From the NCBI GenBank assembly GCA_029945985.1, contig JAQSDP010000493.1, forward strand, positions 1 to 10,144: a DNA stretch of 10,144 nucleotides, in the 5' to 3' direction. Positions 1 through 7,216 of the stretch are shown one piece after another. The position numbers and the translations under genes are program-made. Position 1 is the first letter of the stretch. Every line of letters starts with the position of its first letter. Under the pieces are notes generated by a model that worked only from the letters and a program-made list of their open reading frames with translations, ran no database searches and was not told where the DNA came from. This DNA is from a bacterium (lineage in GTDB: Bacteria > Acidobacteriota > Blastocatellia > Pyrinomonadales > Pyrinomonadaceae).

Positions 1-1242
1 AGGTACATTTGTGCCAACCGGCGTATCTACTCCGGCCGACGGATCGTCATTAAGGAGGCGAGCAATATTCGTGCGTGCGACGCCGGCTACGGTCGTAAAC
101 CCTCCGCCGATCAACACTTTGGTATCAGTCTGTAGGGCGATAGCAAAAATGCCGGCACTGTCGGTACCGATTCCAATGCCGTTGCTGGGATAAAATGAAT
201 CTATCGAACCGTCGGTGTTCAATCTTCCAAAGCCGCGCCGGACTACTGTGCCGTCGTTGAGGGTAAACGAACCAACGAAGGCTATTTTCCCATCGGGTTG
301 TAAAACTATTCCCGAGGCTCCGCCGCTCGTTGCTCCCGTGATAAATGATGGATCAATCGAGCCGTTTGAATTGAGTCGAACCAGCCCTATCTGCGCTGTG
401 CCGTTGAATGAAGTGAAAGTGCCGCCCACCAGCGTCTTGCCGTTAGATTGAACCGCTACCGAAAAAACACTATTAGTAGGGCCGCTGCCAACATTGAAGG
501 TAGTGTCGAGTGTTCCGTCGCTATTGAGTCGAGCCACATTATTCATTAACGGTGATGTCCCGACAACAAAAAAATTACCACCGAGAAGTATTTTTCCATC
601 CGGCTGTAACGCGATAGTGGTTACGAAATTCGCAATACCACCTATGCTGCCGAGCGCGGAATCGAGTGAGCCGTCAGAATTGAGTCTTGCTATGCCGGAA
701 CAAAAAGTTCCATTTACCCTTCCGAAGGTACCCCCTACGAGAATTTTGCCGTCAGATTGGAGCACGATCGCATCGACCGACGTGTTGCCAACGTCTGGGG
801 CAAATGATGAATCTCGCGAACCGTCAGCGTTCAAACGAACAAGGGCCACCTGAACATCATTGACAAGAAAGGACCCACCAACAAGTATTTTCCCGTCCGG
901 TTGCACCGCGATGGCCTTTACACCACCACTATTGGAGGGAGGAAAGGCCATTATCGGCGAATTGAAAGATGTATCCGTTGAGCCGTTAGCATTGAGTCGG
1001 GCGATCTTATCGCGTCTCGAACCGTCGATAGTGATAAAGAATCCGCCGATTATGATCTTCCCGTCAGGCTGCACAGCTATTGTTCTGATCGATCCACTAC
1101 TATCCGTAGGCTGAATATTGCCAGTATTGAAGCTCAGATCAACGTCCCCCGCTGCGGCGCGGACGACGGGCAGAGCCATGAAAAATACGGCCAACAATAG
1201 AGTGATCGAACATTTAACAGTAATTGATTTTTGAAATTTCAT
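1..1242 (-). CDS. Secreted delta-60 repeat protein (N-terminal part; runs off left edge)
   Basis: Reading the minus strand from ATG at 1242 gives 414 residues with no stop before the left edge, so the C-terminus is missing. Residues 1-31 form a signal peptide: basic start MKFQK, hydrophobic LLLAVFFMALPVV, then RAAAG as likely cleavage site. Residues 53-398 carry seven repeats built on the pattern IAVQPDGKILVGG-F...-ARLNxDGSxDxSF, the delta-60 (bacterial beta-propeller-like) repeat; copies begin near residues 53, 109, 157, 208, 259, 309 and 366. The repeats likely fold into a propeller or extended beta structure outside the cytoplasm. From residue 399 (DDPSAGVDTPVGTNVP) the repeat pattern ends and another domain seems to start. 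The start is supported by a strong Shine-Dalgarno. The substrate or role is unknown; members are commonly large exported or surface proteins. Short open frames on the plus strand here are antisense artefacts of the repeats. Confidence 0.93.
   Translation of the reverse strand, partial: MKFQKSITVKCSITLLLAVFFMALPVVRAAAGDVDLSFNTGNIQPTDSSGSIRTIAVQPDGKIIIGGFFITIDGSRRDKIARLNANGSTDTSFNSPIMAFPPSNSGGVKAIAVQPDGKILVGGSFLVNDVQVALVRLNADGSRDSSFAPDVGNTSVDAIVLQSDGKILVGGTFGRVNGTFCSGIARLNSDGSLDSALGSIGGIANFVTTIALQPDGKILLGGNFFVVGTSPLMNNVARLNSDGTLDTTFNVGSGPTNSVFSVAVQSNGKTLVGGTFTSFNGTAQIGLVRLNSNGSIDPSFITGATSGGASGIVLQPDGKIAFVGSFTLNDGTVVRRGFGRLNTDGSIDSFYPSNGIGIGTDSAGIFAIALQTDTKVLIGGGFTTVAGVARTNIARLLNDDPSAGVDTPVGTNVP
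49..1086 (-). repeat. Seven tandem delta-60 protein repeats
   Basis: Residues 53-398 of the delta-60 protein contain seven copies, spaced 48-57 residues apart, each with a QPDGKI-like strand, a GG-F turn and an ARLNxDGS strand. At the DNA level the copies are diverged, with the best conservation in the codons for PDGKI and RLN-DGS, so they are old protein repeats and not recent tandem duplications. The fifth copy has SNGKT and the seventh TDTKV in place of PDGKI. The seventh ends in ARLLNDD and looks degenerate, which marks the end of the array. Confidence 0.85.
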
Positions 1243-1655
1243 AGCTTCTCCTTGGTTTTGTAAATTACGGTATTTCCACGCTCTTGCGAGGGAACGTGCT
1301 GCCGCTGCTACGGTAATGACGCCGCGCGTATCGTTGTCGAGAATGTTTTTGCTCTTATTTCTCTGAACTCATTTAGTAAAAACTTCTTCATTTTTCTCTT
1401 ATATTCAGCCGACCCTGACGTACTGAGCATCCTTCGATCAGGACATGCAGCGCAGTTAGTAGCTAACGGAATATCGTTGTCCGGCGATTTGAGCAGTGCT
1501 AAACTAGGACGCCGTTAAAAATGGCCTTTACGCTTAAAACCTTTCGGATTTAATTTCGTTTGCTGGACGAGATTAGCGTGAAGGTGTTACTGGAATACTT
1601 CGACCGAGATGAAAGTTCTCTGAAAATTTCCTGACATAGATTCTGTTCACACTTT
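1243..1655. other. 413-bp gap between divergent genes, no gene seen
   Basis: This stretch separates the delta-60 gene (-) from the regulator (+) and must hold both promoters. I see no convincing coding frame, tRNA or strong sigma-70 promoter. Visible small structures are a dyad GTTAG-TAG-CTAAC at 1455-1467, an adjacent AACG-GAATAT-CGTT at 1465-1478, and two TTAAAA boxes at 1515-1520 and 1534-1539 (19 bp apart, each preceded by CG or CGC). These could be operator sites, perhaps for the neighbouring winged-helix protein, but nothing in the sequence proves it. Both genes would have long leaders if their promoters lie in the middle. Confidence 0.5.
1246..1253 (-). promoter_or_regulatory. Strong ribosome binding site of the delta-60 gene
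   Basis: On the minus strand AAGGAGAA lies 3 bases before the ATG at 1242, with the AGG core 6-8 bases away. This fixes the start codon. It is by far the clearest Shine-Dalgarno in the window; most other genes here lack one. Confidence 0.75.
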
Positions 1656-3425
1656 ATGAGTCGGTCCTTTCCCTACGAATTTTCCGGATTTACCCTTGAT
1701 GCAGACGAGAGAGTATTGCTGCGAGACGGAGCTCGAGTGGCGTTACCCGAGAAGCCGTTCAACGTCCTGCGCGTTCTGGTCGAACGCTCCGGCCGGCTTG
1801 TGGGAAAGGAAGAGTTGATGTCGCTTGTCTGGGGAAATACGGCGGTAGAGGAGAACAATCTCGACAAGAGCATCTCCCGGCTGCGGCAGACGTTAGGCGA
1901 AGGTAAAGGAAGCGATAGCTGTATCGAGACAGTCCGCGGTCATGGATACAGATTCGTTGCTAGAGTAACGCAGTCCGGTTCTGATCGATCGTCGACAACT
2001 TCCCAGAATGGTCAGGTGGTACAGGCAGTCGCGGTCCTTCCGTTCAGAAATCTCGATCTTACGGACAAAGACCGATATCTTGGCGATGGATTAGCGGAAG
2101 AAATACTGAATTCACTTTCCCGTTCGAAGTTTTTAAGGGTGGCGGCTCGAACGTCAGCGTTTTCGTTTGCAGACAAGGATGTCACCGCCAGTCAGATCGG
2201 CAAGGCATTGGGAGTTTCGAGTTTGTTAGAAGGCAGCGTGCGCCGATCAGGAGGAAAGTTTCGCGTCCTCGCGAGACTGGTCAACGCTGAGGATGGACTG
2301 ACGATCTGGTCGCAGAGTTACGACCGGAAGATCGAAGATATTTTCGACGTTGAGGACGACATCGCACTTGGAGTGTTCGCTGCTTTGGATATCGACCTCG
2401 TAACGGACGAGCGCTCAAATGTATTGAAGCGTCACACCGCTGACCCCGAGGCGTACATCCAGTATCTGAAGGGACAGTATTATCGCTGGAAAACGAACGG
2501 GCAGGAATTCGCTAAGGGCCTTCGTCACTTTGAGGAAGCGGTGAGGCTGGATCCCAAATTCGCTTTGGGATACTTCGGCATATCCACCTATTACGGGTAC
2601 GGTGCGGCTTGGGGAATGCTTGGAATCGAGCCCGCGACGGCATGGAAGCTCGCCGAGGCGTCGGCCGCCCGAGCGATCGAGCTCGACCCTGCCTTGCCCG
2701 AACTCCGGCTTTCATTGGCGGCTTTTAGCCTGGTCAACTATCGCAAATGGGCCGAGGCAGGTGAGGAAATGGCATCAATTGCTGAAGCCAATCCTCGTTT
2801 TCCGGAGATTCACCATCTTTACTCGTTCTATCTCTTAACCCTCGGACGATTCGACGAGGCGATCGATGAGGCGAGAAAGGCGCTGGACCTTGATCCACTT
2901 TCGATGCTTTTCAGCCATTTTCTGGGATTAACCCTCTATATTGCGGGAAGAGATTCAGAAGCTATCAAGCAACTCCTTGAGTCGGCCGAGATCGATCCCG
3001 CCGATTCCTCTGCCCATAAAGTTCTAAGCGAGATCTATTTGAAAAACGGACAGTTTAATGATGCTCTGAATTCGATGAGGTCTGTGGCGTGGCTGACTCA
3101 CGATGATGAAGCGGTCACATACCTGAAATCCATCGAGCCGGTTCCGTCAGATGTGTTAGATGCCGCCCGATGGCTCGGAAAACGACAGTTAGAAACATTA
3201 CTCGAACTTCAAAAAGTTCAATATGTGCCGAAGATCTTTTTGGCTCGTCTAAATCTCATACTGGGAGAGGTGGATGTCGCGATGGAACAGCTTGAAGCCT
3301 CGCTCGAAGAACACAATGTGTTTCCACTCATGCTCAACGTCGACCCCTTTTATGAGCCATTGAGGTCACTTTCTGACTTTCAAAAACTTATCGCCGCTAC
3401 GGGCAATCCATCATGGGTCAGTTGA
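1656..3425 (+). CDS. Winged-helix (OmpR/CadC-type) regulator with TolB-N-like domain and TPRs
   Basis: 589 residues in three parts. Residues about 8-104 are a Trans_reg_C winged helix (FTLDADERVLLRDG, then EKPFNVLRVLVERSGRLV, VWG, NLDKSISRLRQTLG and the C-terminal wing IETVRGHGYRFVA). Residues about 122-250 match the TolB-N/FlgO-like domain often placed after such helices (VAVLPFRNLD, YLGDGLAEEILNSLS, VAARTSAF, LGVSSLLEGSVRRSG, LVNAEDGLTIWSQSYDR). Residues about 265-475 carry TPRs (AVRLDP, AIELDP, ALDLDP, AEIDP endings). There is no membrane segment between helix and TolB-N region, unlike CadC, so it should be a cytosolic DNA-binding protein that senses through protein contacts or a ligand. 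No receiver domain is present. The ATG has no Shine-Dalgarno, but the winged-helix N-terminus requires about this start. Target genes are unknown; the divergent delta-60 gene is the natural candidate. Its 3' end overlaps the convergent DUF6941-like gene by 8 bp. Confidence 0.93.
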   Translation: MSRSFPYEFSGFTLDADERVLLRDGARVALPEKPFNVLRVLVERSGRLVGKEELMSLVWGNTAVEENNLDKSISRLRQTLGEGKGSDSCIETVRGHGYRFVARVTQSGSDRSSTTSQNGQVVQAVAVLPFRNLDLTDKDRYLGDGLAEEILNSLSRSKFLRVAARTSAFSFADKDVTASQIGKALGVSSLLEGSVRRSGGKFRVLARLVNAEDGLTIWSQSYDRKIEDIFDVEDDIALGVFAALDIDLVTDERSNVLKRHTADPEAYIQYLKGQYYRWKTNGQEFAKGLRHFEEAVRLDPKFALGYFGISTYYGYGAAWGMLGIEPATAWKLAEASAARAIELDPALPELRLSLAAFSLVNYRKWAEAGEEMASIAEANPRFPEIHHLYSFYLLTLGRFDEAIDEARKALDLDPLSMLFSHFLGLTLYIAGRDSEAIKQLLESAEIDPADSSAHKVLSEIYLKNGQFNDALNSMRSVAWLTHDDEAVTYLKSIEPVPSDVLDAARWLGKRQLETLLELQKVQYVPKIFLARLNLILGEVDVAMEQLEASLEEHNVFPLMLNVDPFYEPLRSLSDFQKLIAATGNPSWVS

Positions 3426-3852
3426 TGGTTTCGGAGATCTGATCGGGGGGCGGCATGGCGGCGACGGCGCCTTGGTCGGTGACCATCAGGGGGAATTCTT
3501 CAATTACCTGCTGATCGCAGAGGGTTTGCACCCAATAGGTACCGGCTTGAGGGAAGACCACATTGATGAAGAAGCTGACGTTGTCGGTAAATCCGCCCGG
3601 GGCGAGATCGATCGGTGTTGGCTGAGATGTGACGAGGAGATCGGCTCGGTTGGGCGAGAGTATGCGGACCTCGGTCTCATGGCTGCCCTCGCCGCGCCAG
3701 TGATTTATGACCGCGAACTTGATGAGTGAGACGGGCAGTTTCTCGACCATGATGTTTTGAAAGATCCCCATTATGGAGATCTTGTTGCCCATCTCGATGC
3801 GGACGTCGTCGCACATCAGCGTGTAGACCAAGTTCAAAGTTTGTGACTGCAT
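3418..3852 (-). CDS. DUF6941-like protein of unknown function
   Basis: 144 residues from ATG at 3852. The N-terminus (LNLVYTLMCDDVRIEMGNKISIMGIFQNI) resembles the DUF6941 family, whose members begin with a strand and a CDD-x-R motif, here at residues 14-18, and have a glycine-rich 'I-G-IF' strand next. The rest alternates beta strands and ends in a proline-rich tail, consistent with a small soluble beta-sandwich; no signal peptide or membrane segment. I prefer this ATG because GAAGGG lies 7-12 bases upstream and it sits just before the conserved motif. The frame is open to a TTG at 3930 (170 residues), but that TTG coincides with a possible -35 box. The role of the family is unknown to me. 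The stop overlaps the end of the winged-helix gene by 8 bp. Confidence 0.8.
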   Translation of the reverse strand: MQSQTLNLVYTLMCDDVRIEMGNKISIMGIFQNIMVEKLPVSLIKFAVINHWRGEGSHETEVRILSPNRADLLVTSQPTPIDLAPGGFTDNVSFFINVVFPQAGTYWVQTLCDQQVIEEFPLMVTDQGAVAAMPPPDQISETIN

Positions 3853-3902
3853 TTGATTCCCTTCGAAAACGCCGAAAACCCGCCGCATTCCATTTGGTTC
3901 GA

Positions 3903-3930
3903 TTTTTATCTTTCCAACCGAGCCGGTCAA
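3903..3930 (-). promoter_or_regulatory. Candidate sigma-70 promoter for the DUF6941-like gene
   Basis: Minus strand TTGACC (3930-3925), a 16-bp spacer, then TAAAAA (3908-3903). Each box matches consensus at four or five of six bases. Transcription would begin near 3896, giving a leader of about 45 bases before the ATG at 3852. This placement argues against translation from the TTG at 3930. Confidence 0.35.
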
Positions 3931-4020
3931 GGTTTATACTCGAAGATATTCGAAACTGACACGATCCGGAAGCACCCCCCGCATCCGATCATATATTCCG
4001 ACCGAAACGAGTAGGTTGTA

Positions 4021-4281
4021 GTGCTTACCTATATACTCATCACTTTGTGCCTTTCGCTCGCCGGCGTGGCGGGTCTGCAGATGATGTATCTGTTCTATCT
4101 CGACCGGCTGGATCGGGAAAGAAAGAAACGTCTGCACGAACTTGAGATCAGGTGCAAAAAGATGGGCAAGCGACTCGCTGATGCCGAATTTCGTATTGCC
4201 GAGCAGGAACAACTGATCGACGCTTTATACACCGAACCGGACGACGGCGAGGTCTGGGCGGACGTGCTCGATGACCGCTAG
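4021..4281 (+). CDS. Small membrane protein with one TM helix and a coiled coil
   Basis: 86 residues starting with GTG. Residues 3-26 (YILITLCLSLAGVAGLQMMYLF) form one membrane helix. Residues about 27-70 are strongly charged and helical (DRLDRERKKRLHELEIRCKK...AEFRIAEQEQLIDALY), a likely coiled coil, followed by an acidic tail ending DDGEVWADVLDDR. With a basic segment right after the helix, the coil should lie in the cytoplasm. It resembles small PspB-like or scaffold proteins only in layout; I do not recognise the family. It is divergent from the DUF6941-like gene and converges on the Smr gene, sharing CTAG for both stops. Upstream only a weak TAGG could serve as ribosome site. Confidence 0.7.
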   Translation: MLTYILITLCLSLAGVAGLQMMYLFYLDRLDRERKKRLHELEIRCKKMGKRLADAEFRIAEQEQLIDALYTEPDDGEVWADVLDDR

Positions 4282-4577
4282 CCAACATCGAGCTCGGCGA
4301 TGGTCGCTCCCCACCCGCCTGAGAATTCGTCGCCGGATTTGAACTTCCTTACGAAATTTGTCTCGCTTAACACGCTCCTCACGATCTCTCGCTGAACGCC
4401 GATCCCTTTGCCGTGGATGAGACGCACTACGCGAAAACCCTTCTTAAACGCCTCTTCAAGATATGCGATCGTCACCGCCTTTACATCTTTTGGACTAAAG
4501 GCGTGCAGATCGAGCGAGTCGGTGATCTCAAGTTCGAAAGGTTCGGGGAATGGATCGTCTGTTCGGTCACTACTCAT
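4278..4577 (-). CDS. Stand-alone Smr (MutS2 C-terminal-like) domain protein
   Basis: 99 residues that are almost entirely one Smr domain. The diagnostic motifs are present: LDLH at residues 22-25, HGKG at 55-58 and the closing GGWGATI at 87-93. Smr domains of this kind occur at the C-terminus of MutS2 and as single-domain proteins, and are linked to nicking or cleavage of nucleic acid; the activity of this protein is inferred. No MutS ATPase part is attached. The ATG at 4577 has no clear Shine-Dalgarno. It lies 33 bp after the stop of the SH3 lipoprotein and in the same frame, so it is probably the last gene of that operon and may depend on upstream translation. The stop codon TAG shares CTAG with the opposing gene. 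Confidence 0.92.
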   Translation of the reverse strand: MSSDRTDDPFPEPFELEITDSLDLHAFSPKDVKAVTIAYLEEAFKKGFRVVRLIHGKGIGVQREIVRSVLSETNFVRKFKSGDEFSGGWGATIAELDVG

Positions 4578-4589
4578 GATGGTGGCAGC

Positions 4590-4612
4590 AAAGGCACCGA
4601 AAATGTGCCTTT
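4590..4612 (-). promoter_or_regulatory. Intercistronic hairpin between lipoprotein and Smr genes
   Basis: Minus strand AAAGGCAC (4612-4605), a 7-base loop ATTTTCG, and GTGCCTTT (4597-4590) form a perfect 8-bp stem. The 5' arm begins inside the UAA stop of the lipoprotein and the 3' arm ends 12 bases before the Smr ATG. No U-tract follows, so it is not a standard terminator. It could stabilise or process the mRNA or limit ribosome access to the Smr start. Confidence 0.55.
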
Positions 4613-5750
4613 ATCGTGTGCGGGCGCTTTGATACTGAGCGATGTCTTCCGGCAGGGTAACTCTGAGGCGGCTCTTGTCGCGGAATACGACGAAGCGTTT
4701 GGGGTCCATCCGGCCCTCGGGGTGCCGAAGCGTCAGCGTGAATGTCTTGTTGTCGCCTTGGCCTTCTACCCTCAACGGCAACGTGCCCCAGACTTCGCCG
4801 CTCGAGCGCCACGCGGTGTAGTAGCTTTGATCGTACTTGTCGAACGCCAGCACCTGGACACCGTCGAAGTCGGGCTCGACGCCATCGATAGCTTTGACCA
4901 CGTTCGTACGCGAGAGGATCACCCAGTTTCCCGGCGTTGCCGACCGCCCCGTCTGGACAGCCGCGACATCAGAATCGAGCCGCTGCCAGGTTACGAATTT
5001 TCGATTGTTCTGTTGAAAAAAGACGATCTCGCTGGGAACCTGCAGTTCCACCTGCCGGCCAAAGATCCATCCAGCCGGAGCAGGCGATACTGAAGGATCA
5101 AGCTTCACAAGGTACCAAATGTCGTACTTTTCGTCGAGCTTTTCGGCCTCGCCCTGCGTTCGGGCGGATTCGACCTCTTCGTTCTTCTGCCGGGCGGTGC
5201 GGGCCTGCTCACCGCGGGAAGCATCGTCGACGTCCGGAAGTTCTTGTTTGGGGACGAACTTCCAATCCATGATCTCAAAATTCGAATTCGCAGGGAGCAT
5301 AAACAGCACGTTGTCCGGCGACATGTCGGATGCGAGCCTCAGATTAGACTTCGATCGGATCTGCCCAGCCGCTTGAGGTGGAAGGTCCTTAAACTCCTCC
5401 GCAAGTTTTTGAGATTTTTCGAGCGTGTCGCTCGTGATCACGTGCTGGGCCTCGATCCAGCCTTCGGTTTCCTCGGCATTGCGTGCGCGGACCCGATACC
5501 AGAGAACGCGCTCGAAATCCATCTTGTCAACGACGTCAAGTTTCTCGCCGCGTTTCACCTCGAGAAGATCGGCGGCGACGACGGCGTATGACGTGCGGAT
5601 CTGCGCGGTTTTCGATATCACGGTTGCCGTATCGGAAAGGCCGGCGAGACCCGAGACGGTTCCGAGAGCCCCGTCGAGCCAGGTGCATCCGGCCTGAAAA
5701 ACAATAGCGGCCGTCGCGATCGCAATGAGAATTGATCTGTTCTTTTTCAC
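4611..5750 (-). CDS. SH3-type envelope lipoprotein
   Basis: 379 residues from a GTG start. Residues 1-22 are a lipoprotein signal: MKKNR, hydrophobic SILIAIATAAIVF, then QAGC with Cys22 as probable lipidated residue (Gln at -3 is not the classic lipobox residue). Residues about 48-108 look like a bacterial SH3 domain (AQIRTSYAVV...LLEVKRGEKLDVVDK...WYRVRA...EGWIEAQHV). A second SH3-like unit at about 132-240 (IRSKSNLRL...VLFMLPANSNFEIMDW...WYLVKL...AGWIFGRQVEL) is split by a charged helical insert near 175-215. Residues 250-379 form a further beta-rich region I do not recognise. It is likely anchored in the outer or inner membrane, binding cell wall or a partner protein. Its start overlaps the stop of the M61-like peptidase (GTGA), so the two are translationally coupled. 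Confidence 0.85.
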   Translation of the reverse strand: MKKNRSILIAIATAAIVFQAGCTWLDGALGTVSGLAGLSDTATVISKTAQIRTSYAVVAADLLEVKRGEKLDVVDKMDFERVLWYRVRARNAEETEGWIEAQHVITSDTLEKSQKLAEEFKDLPPQAAGQIRSKSNLRLASDMSPDNVLFMLPANSNFEIMDWKFVPKQELPDVDDASRGEQARTARQKNEEVESARTQGEAEKLDEKYDIWYLVKLDPSVSPAPAGWIFGRQVELQVPSEIVFFQQNNRKFVTWQRLDSDVAAVQTGRSATPGNWVILSRTNVVKAIDGVEPDFDGVQVLAFDKYDQSYYTAWRSSGEVWGTLPLRVEGQGDNKTFTLTLRHPEGRMDPKRFVVFRDKSRLRVTLPEDIAQYQSARTR

Positions 5751-7201
5751 TTCTTAGTGCCGATCTTACGCCAGTTATTATAGCCCAAACGGTCGAGGAT
5801 TTCCTTTTGACGCCCGCTGGGTTTGGGCTCGACGGCGAGCGTCGTCGTCCTGCCGGTCTGTGTCGATCGGATGCCCACGGCCGCCAGTTTGGCCGTCCAA
5901 TCGATGGCATCGGCACCGTCTACGTATCGCTCCAGCGTGGCTGCATGCGTCACCACCGTCTTTACCGCATCGGTCGCCGGAACGCCGTGCGGAACTCTTG
6001 GATGTCGGGTAAAAAGATCTCTCAAGCTCTTTCCCACGTCAGTTTTCCCGCCGGAGTTCCTCAAGAGTTCGAGGTCCGTCAGGAAAGCGATGAGCATTCC
6101 GCGGGCATACCGGATAGTCGGGTCGATCGACCCGTCCGTAAGCGGTCTGCGGGGCTTTGAATTCGTGTCGATCGTGTGAGCACGGCCGAGCGTATCAAGG
6201 AAGTCTTCGAACCGAATGCGATTCAGCTTTACCGCAAGTTTTAGCGACGAATACATTGCAAAGCCCTCATAAAACCATGCGTAGTCGCCGATGAGATCGA
6301 TGCCGTTCGGGAACCAAAGGTGGAAGATCTCATGCCGCAACTGTTCGTGGAGGCGTTGGAGCGATTGTGTTCGGAAAGGCATATCCGACGAAAAGATCGT
6401 AACCGTCCGTCCGCGTGTCTCCGCCTCCCATTGGCCGGGAGATTCCTGAGTTGGAAAACGCTGTAACGCTATCAAGAAGGGCTTCTTCGGGAGATCGCCT
6501 AACATCTTCGAATACTCGTCGAAGATCTCGCGGGCCATCTGTGCAGCTTCGTCGTCGGTAAAGTGCCATTCGCCACTGAGGACAAGTTTGAGATCGCCAG
6601 TGACTTCAACTGCACGAGGGCTCTTTCCGATGAAGATGACCGACGAATGCAGATCCTCACTGCCTAACGCAGGTGCATCTGAAGAGTTGAGAGTCCACCC
6701 ATCCGGCAGCTTCAATTTCACTCTACCGCGCAGCTTCCCGGGTCTCGTAAAGTACTGCGGCAAGAGGTCCCCCAGCATTAGCACGCCCCGGTTATCTGCG
6801 ATCCACGAAGCATGGGCGTAACCTGTCCGATCCTTCGGCGGAGTCAGATCGACCGCGTATTTCCAGAAGCGGAAATCCGAGGCGGCGACGTACTCGCCTT
6901 CCATCAGTTTTCGCACACTTACCGGGTTACCTTGAAGGTCCGCGAGCTCGATGGACCGAATTCGACTCCCGAGATCCGGAAACCCTGAAACTTCCCGTTT
7001 GAACGCGACGCTTAAAAGATCTGAGGATGAAGATCCGCCTATCGTTTGTCCCGAAACCGACGCCGTCCGTGCCGTCCTATCGACAGTTATCTCGACCTCG
7101 ACACCCTGGGGGCGGGCAGCAATCGTAAAGATTTGTAAAGCGGCCAAAACGAGCAGAATTTTGGAATATAATATTGGGACGCTTTTGGTTTCGAGGTTCA
7201 C
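5747..7201 (-). CDS. Exported M61-like zinc metallopeptidase
   Basis: 484 residues from GTG at 7201. Residues about 11-29 are a hydrophobic export signal ending near IAARPQG. Zinc-binding gluzincin motifs are visible: RHEIFHLW with H290, E291 and H294, then WFYEGFAMY with E312 as third ligand 18 residues later, the arrangement of peptidase family M61 (glycyl aminopeptidase type). The region before it (residues 33-210) is a beta-rich domain as found N-terminal to M61 catalytic domains. The C-terminal PDZ domain common in M61 is not evident; the protein ends soon after a helical region with ...LGYNNWRKIGTKK. It is probably periplasmic. The substrate is unknown. It is first in the peptidase-lipoprotein-Smr set. 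No Shine-Dalgarno is seen, and the start lies only 15 bp from the divergent micro-ORF start. Confidence 0.85.
   Translation of the reverse strand: MNLETKSVPILYSKILLVLAALQIFTIAARPQGVEVEITVDRTARTASVSGQTIGGSSSSDLLSVAFKREVSGFPDLGSRIRSIELADLQGNPVSVRKLMEGEYVAASDFRFWKYAVDLTPPKDRTGYAHASWIADNRGVLMLGDLLPQYFTRPGKLRGRVKLKLPDGWTLNSSDAPALGSEDLHSSVIFIGKSPRAVEVTGDLKLVLSGEWHFTDDEAAQMAREIFDEYSKMLGDLPKKPFLIALQRFPTQESPGQWEAETRGRTVTIFSSDMPFRTQSLQRLHEQLRHEIFHLWFPNGIDLIGDYAWFYEGFAMYSSLKLAVKLNRIRFEDFLDTLGRAHTIDTNSKPRRPLTDGSIDPTIRYARGMLIAFLTDLELLRNSGGKTDVGKSLRDLFTRHPRVPHGVPATDAVKTVVTHAATLERYVDGADAIDWTAKLAAVGIRSTQTGRTTTLAVEPKPSGRQKEILDRLGYNNWRKIGTKK
7167..7172 (+). promoter_or_regulatory. Consensus -10 box upstream of micro-ORF and purH
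   Basis: A perfect TATAAT lies on the plus strand inside the 5' end of the divergent peptidase gene. Transcription would start near 7179, giving a 38-base leader before the micro-ORF ATG. No good -35 box is found 16-18 bp upstream, so activity may be weak or need an activator. It may also be chance in an AT-rich patch. Confidence 0.3.
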
Positions 7202-7216
7202 TTTTAGGTAAAAGAG

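Noticed and set aside
49..1086. Regular repeats as a possible CRISPR array
   Set aside because: The period is about 150 bp, the units are diverged at DNA level and conserved as protein within an open frame.
11..1114. Chain of four plus-strand open frames of 60-119 codons
   Set aside because: They are antisense to the delta-60 repeats, share the repeat period and have proline/serine-rich sequences with no recognisable domain. The minus frame has signal peptide, ribosome site and repeats.
1631..1659. CTGACA with a weak -10 as promoter of the winged-helix gene
   Set aside because: The -10 would overlap the ATG at 1656 and place the start of transcription inside the coding region.
3853..3930. 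Longer DUF6941-like protein from TTG at 3930
   Set aside because: The extra 26 residues have no family support, the TTG coincides with a possible -35 box, and the ATG at 3852 has a GAAGGG upstream.
3934..4212. Minus-strand open frame of 92 codons
   Set aside because: It lies antisense to the small membrane/coiled-coil protein, whose plus frame has a clear helix plus coiled-coil pattern. The minus frame shows no domain.
4413..5093. Plus-strand open frame of 226 codons
   Set aside because: It runs antisense across both the Smr gene and the lipoprotein gene, each of which has clear family motifs.
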